Notes under the pieces: model-generated
The model's database searches: none
Seen by the model: the letters and a program-made list of their open reading frames with translations, nothing else
What the model was told of the DNA's origin: nothing
Assembly: GCF_009557055.1 (NCBI RefSeq)
Contig: NZ_CP045649.1
Location: 3,633,501-3,697,500 of the forward strand
Length of the DNA stretch: 64,000 nt
Reading direction: 5' to 3'
DNA from: Nocardioides sp. dk884
GTDB lineage: Bacteria; Actinomycetota; Actinomycetes; Propionibacteriales; Nocardioidaceae
Program-made: the position numbers and the translations under genes
Shown: positions 19,074 through 27,466 of the stretch, piece by piece
How the letters are laid out: every line of letters starts with the position of its first letter
Numbering within the stretch: position 1 is the stretch's first letter

Positions 19074-20342
19074 TCAGAGCTCGGTGTCCAGCGGCAGGAC
19101 GTCGACCCGCTCGCCGGCGGAGATGGTGGTGGTGTCCTCGGGTACGACGATGAGGGCGTTGGCCGAGGCCAGCTCGCCGATCATGTGCGAGCCCGCGCCG
19201 CCGACCGGCGCGACACTCGCCCCGCTGCTCTCCACGACGTACTCCGCGCGCAGGAACTGCCGCTTGCCCGCGGGCGAGGCGACCGACCGCGTCAGCCGGG
19301 CCGGGACGGTGGGCCGCACCGGCGGCTCGATGCCCATCAGCCGGCGCAGCGCGGGCAGCACGAAGAGCTGGAAGGAGACGTAGGAGGAGACCGGGTTGCC
19401 CGGCAGCGTGAAGATCGGGGTGCGGTCCTCACCGACGAAGCCGAAGCCCTGCGGCTTGCCCGGCTGCATCGCGACGCCGCCGAACCAGACGCCGGCCGGG
19501 GCGAGCGCCTCCTTGACCACGTCGAAGTCGCCCTGGGAGACCCCGCCGGAGGTGACCACGACGTCGGCGCGCACCAGCTGGTCGTGCAGCGCCTCGAGGA
19601 ACGCCGCCGGCTCGTCGGGGACGATCCCGACCCGGTAGGCCAGCGCCCCGGCACGACGCGCGGCCGCCGCGAGCAGGAAGGAGTTGCCGTCGTAGATCGA
19701 GTCGTGACCCAGCGGCGTGCCGGGGTCGCGCAGCTCGGAGCCGGTGGAGAGCACCACCACGCGGGGCCGAGGGCGCGAGCGCACGGTGGCGCGACCCAGC
19801 GAGGCCAGCAGCCCGAGGTGACGGGGGCCGAGGACGGTGCCGTGCTCGACGACGAGGTCGCCGATCGAGACGTCCTCCCCGGCCGGGCGGACGTGCTGGC
19901 CACGGACGGGGGCACGGTCGATGCGGACCTGGGCGACGCCACGGTCGGTCCACTCGTAGGGCACGACCGCGTCGGCGCCGGCCGGCACCGGGGCGCCGGT
20001 CATGATCTTGGCCGCGGTCCCGGGCGAGAGCGCGAGCAGCTGGGCGTTGCCGGCCCCGATCTCCCCGACCACCGGCAGGTGCACGGGCGCGTCGGCGCTG
20101 GCGCTGGCGACGTCGCGGTGGACCACGGCGTACCCGTCCATCGCGGAGTTGTCGAACGACGGCAGCGCCACCTCGGCGACGACGTCCTCGGCGCAGGCCA
20201 GCCCGAGTGCGTCCATCAGCGGCTGCGGGTGGTCCGGCAGCGGGCGCAGGTCGCGCAGCACCCGGTCGAGGTGCTGCTCGACGCTGACCAGGTGGTTGGA
20301 CGTGTTCTGGTCGCTCACGGGCTCACTCACGGGGTCACTCAC
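19074..20342 (-). CDS. glp: Gephyrin-like molybdotransferase Glp (MoeA family)
   Basis: The protein is a 422-residue MoeA/gephyrin homologue. It has the four-domain layout and the motifs [17 protein letters not shown] near residue 215, [16 protein letters not shown] near 258, [10 protein letters not shown] near 287 and [22 protein letters not shown] near 306. MoeA enzymes insert molybdate into molybdopterin. In Corynebacterium this lineage (Glp) also binds FtsZ and the membrane receptor GlpR. Linkage to sepX six genes away supports assigning it to Glp; enzyme activity may be retained as well. Three in-frame GTG codons (20342, 20330, 20318) lie in a 12-base repeat, so the true start is uncertain; the longest overlaps the UGPase gene by eight bases. 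Confidence 0.85.
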   Translation of the reverse strand: MSDPVSEPVSDQNTSNHLVSVEQHLDRVLRDLRPLPDHPQPLMDALGLACAEDVVAEVALPSFDNSAMDGYAVVHRDVASASADAPVHLPVVGEIGAGNAQLLALSPGTAAKIMTGAPVPAGADAVVPYEWTDRGVAQVRIDRAPVRGQHVRPAGEDVSIGDLVVEHGTVLGPRHLGLLASLGRATVRSRPRPRVVVLSTGSELRDPGTPLGHDSIYDGNSFLLAAAARRAGALAYRVGIVPDEPAAFLEALHDQLVRADVVVTSGGVSQGDFDVVKEALAPAGVWFGGVAMQPGKPQGFGFVGEDRTPIFTLPGNPVSSYVSFQLFVLPALRRLMGIEPPVRPTVPARLTRSVASPAGKRQFLRAEYVVESSGASVAPVGGAGSHMIGELASANALIVVPEDTTTISAGERVDVLPLDTEL

Positions 20343-21732
20343 CCGCGGCCGGGCTCTCCGCCGCGAGGACCGTGCCGGGGTCGACGCGGCGCGCGTTCTC
20401 GGCCTTCAGCGCGACGTCGCCGACCACCTCGACGCCCTTGCCGAAGGTGATGTCGCCGTCGACGCGGAACGCGCTGGCGCGGCGCAGGGACGGCGCACCC
20501 TCGGGGAAGCGCTTGTCGAACTCGCCGACCAGCTTGAAGAAGCCGGTGTCGAGGTCGATGAACGGCACCTGCGCGGCGGACTGGTCGAGCACGAAGTCCT
20601 CGCCGATGTCGTAGACGTCCGAGCGGAGCACGAGCAGGTCGTTGGTGGTCTTCACCGGGATGAACCGGTCGCGACCCACCTCGATCAGCCGGGATCCCTC
20701 GAACACCTCGATCGCGGCACCCATCGCGGTCTCGATCTGGACCACCTCGGGGCTCGAGGAGTCGCCGGGGTCGACGGTCTTGACGTTGCGGATCATCGGG
20801 AGCCCCAGGATGCCGGAGCGCTCGTCGAGGGTCCGCTGCATGGCGTGCAGGTCGAACCACAGGTTGTTGGTCGAGCAGAAGCGGTGCCGGCCGAGGTCGG
20901 CGAGCGCGTCCTTGTCGGCGTCGAGGGTCTGGGCGCTCTCGCGCAGCACGATCCGGCCGTCGCTGAGGCGTCGCGCGAAGTGGCCGCCCTTGCGGTCGGA
21001 GGGAGTACGACGTACCGCCTCGATCGCGAACGGCGCGCCGCTCTGGGCGAACCAGCCCGCGACCCTGGCCTCGGGTACTGCGCCGAGGTTGTCGGAGTTG
21101 GAGACGAAGACGTAGCGGTAGCCCGCCTCGATCAGCCGCTCGAGCAGACCGGTGCCGCGCAGCGCGGTGTAGATGTCACCGTGCCCGGGCGGGCACCACT
21201 CGAGGTCGCGGTCGGCCGGCCAGCTGACAGGGGTCAGGTCCTTGGTGAGGAGCTTGGGCTCCTTGTTCTGCAGGAACTCCAGCGGCAGGCCCTCGACCGG
21301 GAGGTCCTCGTAGCGCGCCAGCGCGGCCATGGTGTCGGCGGAGGTGCGGAAGCTGTTCATGAAGATCAGCGGCAGCGTCGCGTCGTACTGCTGGCGCAGG
21401 TGGAGCACCTGGCGCGCGATGATGTCGAGGAACGACAGCCCGCGGCGCACGCACAGCAGGGACTTGGCGCGGTCCATGCCCATCGAGGTCCCGAGACCGC
21501 CGTTGAGCTTGATCACCGCGGTGTGTCGCACCGCCTCGGCGGCGACGTCGTCGGGGACCTCGACGTCCGCGAGAGCCTCCATGTCGACCGGCTCGATGGT
21601 CGACTCGGGGATCATCCCGGTCTCGCCGTGCTCGAGCAGCCGGTAGTAGTGGGCGAACGTCTCGATCGCCACCTCGTCCACTCCGGCGGCCATCATCTTC
21701 TCGCGCGCCTGTGTCAGGCCTGCACTACCCAT
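20335..21732 (-). CDS. UTP-glucose-1-phosphate uridylyltransferase, eukaryotic-like UDPGP type
   Basis: This enzyme makes UDP-glucose from UTP and glucose-1-phosphate. The 465-residue protein is not a GalU but belongs to the UDPGP family typical of eukaryotes: AVIKLNGGLGTSMGMDRAKS near residue 70 is the nucleotide-binding loop, with HGDIYTAL and the SNSDNLGAV metal site in the middle, and a C-terminal left-handed beta-helix (DGDITFGKGVEVVGDVALKAE). The ATG at 21732 sits 22 bases from the divergent cyclo-ligase start. It heads the glp-moaC-mog operon, the position galU takes in corynebacteria. Confidence 0.92.
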   Translation of the reverse strand: MGSAGLTQAREKMMAAGVDEVAIETFAHYYRLLEHGETGMIPESTIEPVDMEALADVEVPDDVAAEAVRHTAVIKLNGGLGTSMGMDRAKSLLCVRRGLSFLDIIARQVLHLRQQYDATLPLIFMNSFRTSADTMAALARYEDLPVEGLPLEFLQNKEPKLLTKDLTPVSWPADRDLEWCPPGHGDIYTALRGTGLLERLIEAGYRYVFVSNSDNLGAVPEARVAGWFAQSGAPFAIEAVRRTPSDRKGGHFARRLSDGRIVLRESAQTLDADKDALADLGRHRFCSTNNLWFDLHAMQRTLDERSGILGLPMIRNVKTVDPGDSSSPEVVQIETAMGAAIEVFEGSRLIEVGRDRFIPVKTTNDLLVLRSDVYDIGEDFVLDQSAAQVPFIDLDTGFFKLVGEFDKRFPEGAPSLRRASAFRVDGDITFGKGVEVVGDVALKAENARRVDPGTVLAAESPAAGE

Positions 21733-21754
21733 GAGCCGATCGTAGGCTCGCGGT

Positions 21755-22363
21755 GTGCCCGAGCCACAAATTCCTCCCAGAATCCCACCGGCCGGAGCGG
21801 CGGCGGCCAAGACCGCCGTGCGCGACCGCCTGCTCACGGCGCGCCGACGCCTGCCGCTGACCGAGATCGGCTCGGCCGCGCGCGCGATCACCGGACACCT
21901 CGTGGGGACCCCGGAAGTGGCGCGGGCCGCGACGATCGCGGCGTACGTCTCGGTGGGCACCGAGCCCGGCACCACCGCCCTGCTCGAGGCACTGACCCGC
22001 GCCGGACGCCGGGTGATCCTGCCGCGCCTGATGTCCGACGGCGACCTCGACTGGGGCACCTGGCGCGGCGAGCAGTCCCTCGCCCCCGCGAAGCTCGGCC
22101 TGCTCCAACCCGAGGACTCCCTGGGCGTCGCCGCGATCGCCACCGCCGACGCCGTGCTCGTGCCCGGCCTCGCGGTCGACGCGCGTGGAATGCGCCTGGG
22201 CCGCGGCGGCGGCTCCTACGACCGGGCGCTCGGCCGAGTGCCGGCGGGCACCTTCACCTGCGCACTGCTGTACGACGAGGAGGTCGGCGTCGACGTCCCC
22301 ACCGAGCCCCACGACCGCCCCGTCCGCGCCGCCTGCTCCCCCGCGGGGTTGGTGCGGTTCTAG
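21755..22363 (+). CDS. 5-formyltetrahydrofolate cyclo-ligase
   Basis: This enzyme converts 5-formyl-THF to 5,10-methenyl-THF using ATP. The 202-residue protein shows the basic N-terminal helix AAAKTAVRDRLLTARRRL, the central YVSVGTEPGTTALLEAL and the C-terminal DARGMRLGRGGGSYDRAL signature that binds ATP phosphates. It is divergent from the UGPase gene. In mycobacteria the homologue (Rv0992c) lies by ruc (Rv0991c) and near mscL, as here once the HNH and acylase genes are set aside. Confidence 0.93.
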   Translation: MPEPQIPPRIPPAGAAAAKTAVRDRLLTARRRLPLTEIGSAARAITGHLVGTPEVARAATIAAYVSVGTEPGTTALLEALTRAGRRVILPRLMSDGDLDWGTWRGEQSLAPAKLGLLQPEDSLGVAAIATADAVLVPGLAVDARGMRLGRGGGSYDRALGRVPAGTFTCALLYDEEVGVDVPTEPHDRPVRAACSPAGLVRF

Positions 22364-22490
22364 GTCTTTTCGGGGTCGAGCTCGGCGCGTTGGTCGGGCT
22401 CGGTCAGTCGGTCGAGGGCGTCGAACCCCACTCCCGGACGACGCCGCCGCGACCCGGAAGTCTTTACCTTCTGGTTCCGCCCGACCCCTT

Positions 22491-22514
22491 TTACTCGAAC
22501 GCGCGTTCGAGTAA
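22491..22514. promoter_or_regulatory. LexA/SOS box upstream of the DUF222-HNH gene
   Basis: A perfect 24-bp palindrome is centred on TCGAAC-gcgc-GTTCGA (22495-22510) and extended by TTAC/GTAA. It matches the mycobacterial SOS box TCGAAC-N4-GTTCGA exactly and ends eight bases before the start codon, where LexA binding would block transcription. In M. tuberculosis genes of the same 13E12-repeat family are LexA-regulated. Confidence 0.9.
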
Positions 22515-22522
22515 GATGAGGC

Positions 22523-23827
22523 ATGGCCGACCACGAGCTCCCCGACTGCGACACCCCAGCCGCCGTGCTGGCGTTCGCACAGCGCCGGCGGGCTGCGGCC
22601 CAGCGGGCGGAGATCGACGTCTTAGAGGCCGCTCTCGTGTGGGCGTCGATGCACCCGGAGGAGTCGGTCGCCGAGGCGCCGACCACCGGGTTGGTCTTCG
22701 GCGAGGTCGCGGTGCCGCTGGCTGGTGAGGGTGCGCCGTTGGTGGCGGAGTTCGCGCCGATGGAGTTCGGCGCCGCGATCGGCATGTCCACCGACTCGTC
22801 ACGGGCGCTGGTCGGTGACGCGCTCGAGCTCGCGCACCGACTGAAGCGGACCTGGAAGCTGGTCCGCGCCGGCAAAGTGCCGCTCTGGAAAGCCCGGCGA
22901 CTCGCGCAGCTGACCACCACGCTGCCGCTGGACGGGGCTGAGTTCGTGGACCGCCAGCTCGCTGCCGTCGTCGGGAAGATCAGCTGGGCCGGGATCGAGC
23001 GGCTCGTCGACCAGGCCCGGGTCGCCTTCGACCCCGAGGGCGCGGAGAAGCAGCGCCGCGAGGCGGCCGATGGGCGTCGCTTCGACGTCCACACCCGCGA
23101 GGCGACCCACGACGGCACCGTCCACGTCGAGGGGGTTCTCGACCTTGCCGACGCGATCGACCTCGACACCGCCATCCGCCAGGGCGCCGAAGGGCTCGCC
23201 GAACTCGGGGTCACCGAGTCGTTGGACGTGCGCCGGTCGATGGCGGCCGGTGAGCTTGCCCGGCGTCAACTGGCCTTCGACCTGCGCGCCGAAGCCGGTG
23301 ACGGCGACGGCGCCGCCTCGGTGATCAAGCCCCGCCAGGTCGTCATCCACGTCCACCTCTCGGCGGCCGCGATCTCTCGCGACGAGGCCGGCATCGCACA
23401 CGTGGAAGAGACCCGATCCATCGTGTCGACCGACCAGGTCCGCGAGTGGTGCAGCAGCGACGCGCAGGTCGTGATCAAGCCGGTCATCGATCTCGAGGCT
23501 CATCACCACACCGACGCCTACGCGATCCCCGACCGATTGGCCGAGCAGACCCGTCTGGCGCAACCTGTGTGTGCCTTCCCCTGGTGCGAACGACCCGCCC
23601 GGCGCTGCGACACCGACCACGCCACCGCACATGGCGACGGCGGTCCGACCTGCTCCTGCAACCTGGCCCCGCTCTGCCGGCGACATCACCGGGCCAAGAC
23701 CCACACCGCGTGGACCTACGACAAGACCGACGCGGCCACCTACGTCTGGCGATCACCCCACGGTCTGCACCTGATCAAGGACGGTGGCACCACGCGCCTC
23801 GTCACCGCGCACCCGCCGAACGAGTAG
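22523..23827 (+). CDS. DUF222 domain HNH endonuclease (13E12-repeat family)
   Basis: This 434-residue protein has an N-terminal DUF222 helical domain (about residues 10-330) and a C-terminal HNH nuclease domain with zinc-binding cysteines: CAFPWCERPARRCDTDH near residue 352, then the central Asn in CNLAPLCRRHHRAKTH. HNH proteins cleave DNA with a single metal. The family is multicopy in actinobacteria and its role is unproven. The ATG follows AGATGAGG and a perfect LexA box, so it is probably DNA-damage-induced. A decayed copy of its 3' third follows. Confidence 0.9.
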   Translation: MADHELPDCDTPAAVLAFAQRRRAAAQRAEIDVLEAALVWASMHPEESVAEAPTTGLVFGEVAVPLAGEGAPLVAEFAPMEFGAAIGMSTDSSRALVGDALELAHRLKRTWKLVRAGKVPLWKARRLAQLTTTLPLDGAEFVDRQLAAVVGKISWAGIERLVDQARVAFDPEGAEKQRREAADGRRFDVHTREATHDGTVHVEGVLDLADAIDLDTAIRQGAEGLAELGVTESLDVRRSMAAGELARRQLAFDLRAEAGDGDGAASVIKPRQVVIHVHLSAAAISRDEAGIAHVEETRSIVSTDQVREWCSSDAQVVIKPVIDLEAHHHTDAYAIPDRLAEQTRLAQPVCAFPWCERPARRCDTDHATAHGDGGPTCSCNLAPLCRRHHRAKTHTAWTYDKTDAATYVWRSPHGLHLIKDGGTTRLVTAHPPNE

Positions 23828-24011
23828 ATCGACCGCCCCGGACCCCGCCGGCAGCAGCCAGTCGGCGGGGCCACACCCCTGCCCCGGCTCGGCCCTCTGA
23901 CTCCGGTCTCGACAAGATCGACCAACGGGCCTCCGCTCGACACGGGCCTGGCTCAACCACCACACGCCGCTCGACCACCGGCCACAGCGAACCCCGAAGC
24001 CTCGGTCCTCG

Positions 24012-24316
24012 GTCCACGTCCACCTCTCCCACGCGCCATCAATCGCGACGAGGCCGGCATCGCCCACATCGAGGAGACCGCTCCCTCGTGTCTACCGACC
24101 AGGTCCGCGAGTGGCGCGAACGCCACGCACGCCGCTGCGACACCGCCCAGGGATCAGGCGGCGCCACGGCAGCTGCAACCTCGCCCCGCTCTGCCGACAA
24201 CATCATCGGGCGAAGACCGACGCGGCGACGTACCTCTGGCGATCACCCCAGGGTTGCATCTGGTGAAGGACCGCGGGGAGACCCGGCTCGTCACCACGCA
24301 CCCGCCGGACGAGTAG
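24012..24316 (+). pseudogene. Decayed 3' copy of the DUF222-HNH gene
   Basis: The sequence repeats, with many substitutions and frame-disrupting deletions, the last part of the intact HNH gene (about 23345-23830). Matching blocks are the CACGTCCACCTCTC segment, the CGACGAGGCCGGCATCGC segment, the CTGCGACACCG zinc-site segment, CAACCTCGCCCCGCTCTGCC and the end CGAGTAGATCGA with its following bases. The HNH histidines fall in shifted frames. The 184 bases before it (23828-24011) hold no gene I can support. It looks like a tandem duplicate or recombination remnant. Confidence 0.8.
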
Positions 24317-24349
24317 ATCGATCACCGGCGCGCGGGACCCCGCGAAGTC

Positions 24350-26965
24350 TCAGCGCTCGTCGTCCTCGACCGCCTCGAGCACCAACCGGTGCTCGGCGGC
24401 GTCCTCGACGGCGTCGGGACCGAAGGGCCAGGGGATGGTCTCGCCGCGCGCCCAGAGGTCGGTCTGGTCGGTGTAGTGCTCGCTCGCGGGATGTCCGGAG
24501 ACGCCGGTAAGGCTGATCCAGCGCGACTGGTCGAGATCGGCGAGGGAGACCACCATCCGCATCGAGGGCGCGGCGGTGACCTCGAAGCCCTCGGCGGCGT
24601 CCCAGGCGGTGGCGTCGACCGTCGAGCTGCCGCCGCCGACCTGCCAGCCGCCGCGGTTCACCAGCCGCTCGACCAGGGCGATCCCGGACTCCCCCAGCGA
24701 CGGGGAGCGCAGCTCGAGGCGGTGCAGCTGACCCCACTGCCAGGCGGCGGGGTCGCGGTCGGAGAGCCGGGTCAGGTCGTCGCGGGCCTCGCTCAGCGCG
24801 GCAGCCAGGACGTCGTCGCGCGTCTCCCGCTGAGGGGTCCGCATGTCGTCCCACCACGGGTCGTCGGGGCGCTCGAGCAGCCGCGCGACCACGGCGTACC
24901 AGCGCTGCCCGCCGTCGGGCCACAGCTCCTCGGAGAGCTCGTCGTGGAAGGTGAGCTCGAGCAGGTTGCGCCACGCCACGTTGAAGTACGCCGCGCCGGC
25001 GCTGTCGGCGTCCTGGCTGTGGTCCCACTCCTCGAGCACCCGCTGGCCGTCGGAGACGTAGCCGTCGGGCAGCTCCACGTCGAGCAGGTACGGCGTGAGC
25101 GTGGCGGCGAACGGGTGGTGGCGGTCCAGCTGGAGGTCGAGCATGTCGTCGACGGAGACCGCGCCGACGTCGGCGAGCCGGTCGGTGAGCCGGTCCCGGA
25201 TCCGCTGCGCGCGGTAGCCGCGGTCCCAGTCGTCGGTGAGGTGGTAGGGGTAGCCGGGACCGACGACCGCCTGGTTGGCGGTGACCACGAACCCCTCGTC
25301 GGGGTCGAGCGCGAACGGCAGCGCCGCGAACGGCACCGAGGTGCCGGTCCACTCGTCCTCCGCCCGCCAGCCGCGCCCGGGCAGCGAGCCGTCGTTGCCG
25401 GACTTGCGCACCGGCACCCGCCCGGGCGCCTGGTAGCCGATGTGTCCCTCCCGGTCGGCGTAGACGAGGTTCTGCGCCGGCACCGCGAAGTCGGCGGCCG
25501 CCGCGCGGAAGGAGTCCCAGTCGGTGGCCAGGTTGAGGGCCAGGATCGCGTCGGCGGTGGGCGCCGGCTCCAGCGCGGTCCACGCGAGCGACACGGCGTA
25601 CTCCCGCCCGTCGCGCGCGCCGCGCTCGTCCGCGACCGAGGCGAGCTGGTCGGAGACGCCGGAGAGCACCGGACCCTGGTCGGTCCGGCGCACCTCGAGC
25701 TGGACGTCGTCGCCGCCCGCGACCTCGATCGTCTCGGTGTGGGTCCCCAGCGGTCGCCAGCCGCTGTCGTCGAGCCAGCGGTCGCCGTCGATGCGCTCGA
25801 GGTAGAGGTCGGTGACGTCGGGCCCCAGGTTGGTGAACCCCCAGGCGATGTCGGCGTTGTGCCCGATCATCACGCCGGGGACCCCGGAGAAGCTGAACCC
25901 CGCGACGTCGAGGGGGCAGTCCTCGGAGACCGTGCGGCAGTGCAGGCCGATCTGCATCCACACCCCCGGCATCGTGACGCCCAGGTGCGGGTCGTTGGCG
26001 AGCAGCGGCGCGCCGGTCTCGCTGTGCTCGCCGTCCACCACCCAGCTGTTGGAGCCGATCCCGTCGCCGCGCCCGAGCAGGGCCGGCAGCGCCCGCACGC
26101 TCGCGCCGACCTCGCGCAGGGCCGCGCGCTCGCCGGCGGTGTAGCCGGGGCGCAGCGGGTTGCGGCTGTCCGGGCCGGACGCCCCGGGCTCGAAGACCCC
26201 GTCGATCACCGCACCCTCGCCGACGATCGGCGCGTGCTCCTCGAACGGGTACGCCGGCCACAGCTGGCGGGCCCGCACGGTGCCGACCTCCGCCTCGGCC
26301 AGCACCCGCCCGATCTCCTCGCCCATGTTGCCGCGCAGGTCCCACGCCATCGCCTTGAGCCAGGCCAGCGAGTCGACCGGCGTCCACTCCTCGGGGCTGT
26401 AGGACAGCCCGCCGAGGCGCAGCACGGTGTACTCCACGGCGATCTCAGAGGCGGAGTGCTGGGCGAGGTAGGCGTTCACGCCGGCGGCGTACGCCTCCAG
26501 CGCCTCCCTCGTCTCGGGCGCGACCATCGCCAGCTCGCGCTCCGCGACCCGACGCCAGCCCATCGTGCGGACCAGCGCGTCGCTCTCGACCGCGTCCTCG
26601 CCGAACAGCTCGGCGAGCCGGCCGGCGGTCGCGTGCCGGCGCACGTCCATCTCGAAGAACCGCTCCTGCGCGTGCACGTAACCCTGGGCGCGCACCAGGT
26701 CGGTCAGGGAGTCGCCGTAGAGCTGCGGTACGCCGTGCTCGTCGCGCAGCACCTCCACGTCGGCGCCCAGCCCGGGGAGCTCACGGGAGCCGTCGACCTG
26801 CGGCAGCGGGCGCTGCTGGAGCGCCGCGACCGCGAGCGTCCCGGCGAGCAGCACCAGCACCAGCACCGCCGCGACGTACGTCGTGAGCCGCACGGCCCGC
26901 GGCTGGCTCGCGAACGACCGGGCCCACCGACGGACCCGGCCCTGCGAGGATGTGGCGTTGCTCAT
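24350..26965 (-). CDS. Penicillin acylase family protein (Ntn-hydrolase)
   Basis: This 871-residue exported N-terminal-nucleophile hydrolase has a membrane anchor (about residues 28-50), an alpha chain to about residue 304 and a beta chain beginning at the catalytic Ser305 in GSNSW, exposed by self-cleavage after Gly304. Further motifs are AQGYVHAQERFFEMD near residue 93, LLANDPHLG near 321 and HNADIAWGFTN near 380. Members cleave acyl side chains of beta-lactams or acyl-homoserine lactones; the substrate here is unknown. It is divergent from the Ruc gene. The short gap contains a CIRCE element, placed to control Ruc. Confidence 0.92.
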   Translation of the reverse strand: MSNATSSQGRVRRWARSFASQPRAVRLTTYVAAVLVLVLLAGTLAVAALQQRPLPQVDGSRELPGLGADVEVLRDEHGVPQLYGDSLTDLVRAQGYVHAQERFFEMDVRRHATAGRLAELFGEDAVESDALVRTMGWRRVAERELAMVAPETREALEAYAAGVNAYLAQHSASEIAVEYTVLRLGGLSYSPEEWTPVDSLAWLKAMAWDLRGNMGEEIGRVLAEAEVGTVRARQLWPAYPFEEHAPIVGEGAVIDGVFEPGASGPDSRNPLRPGYTAGERAALREVGASVRALPALLGRGDGIGSNSWVVDGEHSETGAPLLANDPHLGVTMPGVWMQIGLHCRTVSEDCPLDVAGFSFSGVPGVMIGHNADIAWGFTNLGPDVTDLYLERIDGDRWLDDSGWRPLGTHTETIEVAGGDDVQLEVRRTDQGPVLSGVSDQLASVADERGARDGREYAVSLAWTALEPAPTADAILALNLATDWDSFRAAAADFAVPAQNLVYADREGHIGYQAPGRVPVRKSGNDGSLPGRGWRAEDEWTGTSVPFAALPFALDPDEGFVVTANQAVVGPGYPYHLTDDWDRGYRAQRIRDRLTDRLADVGAVSVDDMLDLQLDRHHPFAATLTPYLLDVELPDGYVSDGQRVLEEWDHSQDADSAGAAYFNVAWRNLLELTFHDELSEELWPDGGQRWYAVVARLLERPDDPWWDDMRTPQRETRDDVLAAALSEARDDLTRLSDRDPAAWQWGQLHRLELRSPSLGESGIALVERLVNRGGWQVGGGSSTVDATAWDAAEGFEVTAAPSMRMVVSLADLDQSRWISLTGVSGHPASEHYTDQTDLWARGETIPWPFGPDAVEDAAEHRLVLEAVEDDER

Positions 26966-26992
26966 CGCGCGCCATTCTGCCGTGTCGTATCA

Positions 26993-27019
26993 TTGGCACT
27001 CGCGCACGCCGAGTGCCAA
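26993..27019. promoter_or_regulatory. CIRCE element (HrcA operator)
   Basis: The inverted repeat TTGGCACTC-N9-GAGTGCCAA has perfect nine-base arms and the exact nine-base spacer of CIRCE (consensus TTAGCACTC-N9-GAGTGCTAA). A TATCAT hexamer (26988-26993) abuts its left edge as a possible -10 box, so HrcA would cover the transcription start. It lies 82 bases before the FmdB/Ruc start. Confidence 0.9.
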
Positions 27020-27101
27020 CACCCTCATTTCGGCGTCGACACGACCTTCCCCGCGCGGCCCTCCCGGGCCGCCGAGCAGTCCCGAGCACCCCGGAGCCCC
27101 C

Positions 27102-27416
27102 ATGCCTACCTACCAGTACGCCTGCACCGAGTGCGGCCACCAGTTCGAGCAGGTCCAGAGCTTCTCCGAGGACGCCCTGACCGAGTGCCCCGCGTGCACC
27201 GGCAAGCTCCGCAAGCTCTACAACGCCGTCGGCGTCGTCTTCAAGGGCTCGGGCTTCTACCGCACCGACAGCCGCTCCTCGTCCTCCGCGAGCGAGCCGG
27301 CCGCGAGCTCCAGCTCCTCCTCGGGATCCAGCGACTCCGGCTCGTCCTCGACCTCGACGACCTCGACCTCGACCTCGACGACGACCTCGACCCCGGCGGC
27401 GTCCTCCAGCAGCTGA
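27102..27416 (+). CDS. FmdB-type zinc-ribbon protein, Ruc-like redox chaperone
   Basis: The 104-residue protein has an N-terminal zinc ribbon with Cys8, Cys11, Cys29 and Cys32 (YACTECGHQF...ECPAC), then a 45-residue tail of almost only Ser and Thr. This is the layout of M. tuberculosis Rv0991c (Ruc), a chaperone activated when oxidation releases its zinc and whose gene is repressed by HrcA. The perfect CIRCE upstream and the nearby mscL support orthology. The tail is likely disordered. The ATG is chosen because the family starts MPTYQY. Confidence 0.85.
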   Translation: MPTYQYACTECGHQFEQVQSFSEDALTECPACTGKLRKLYNAVGVVFKGSGFYRTDSRSSSSASEPAASSSSSSGSSDSGSSSTSTTSTSTSTTTSTPAASSSS

Positions 27417-27466
27417 CCCTGTGGAGGGCGGCTGCGGGGGGCCGCAGCGCGTCCTAGCGTCGAGGG

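Noticed and set aside
24389..27457. A 1022-codon open frame on the plus strand opposite the penicillin acylase gene
   Set aside because: Its translation is Gly/Arg/Val/His-rich without domains. Long antisense frames are expected in very GC-rich DNA, and the minus-strand protein has clear family motifs.
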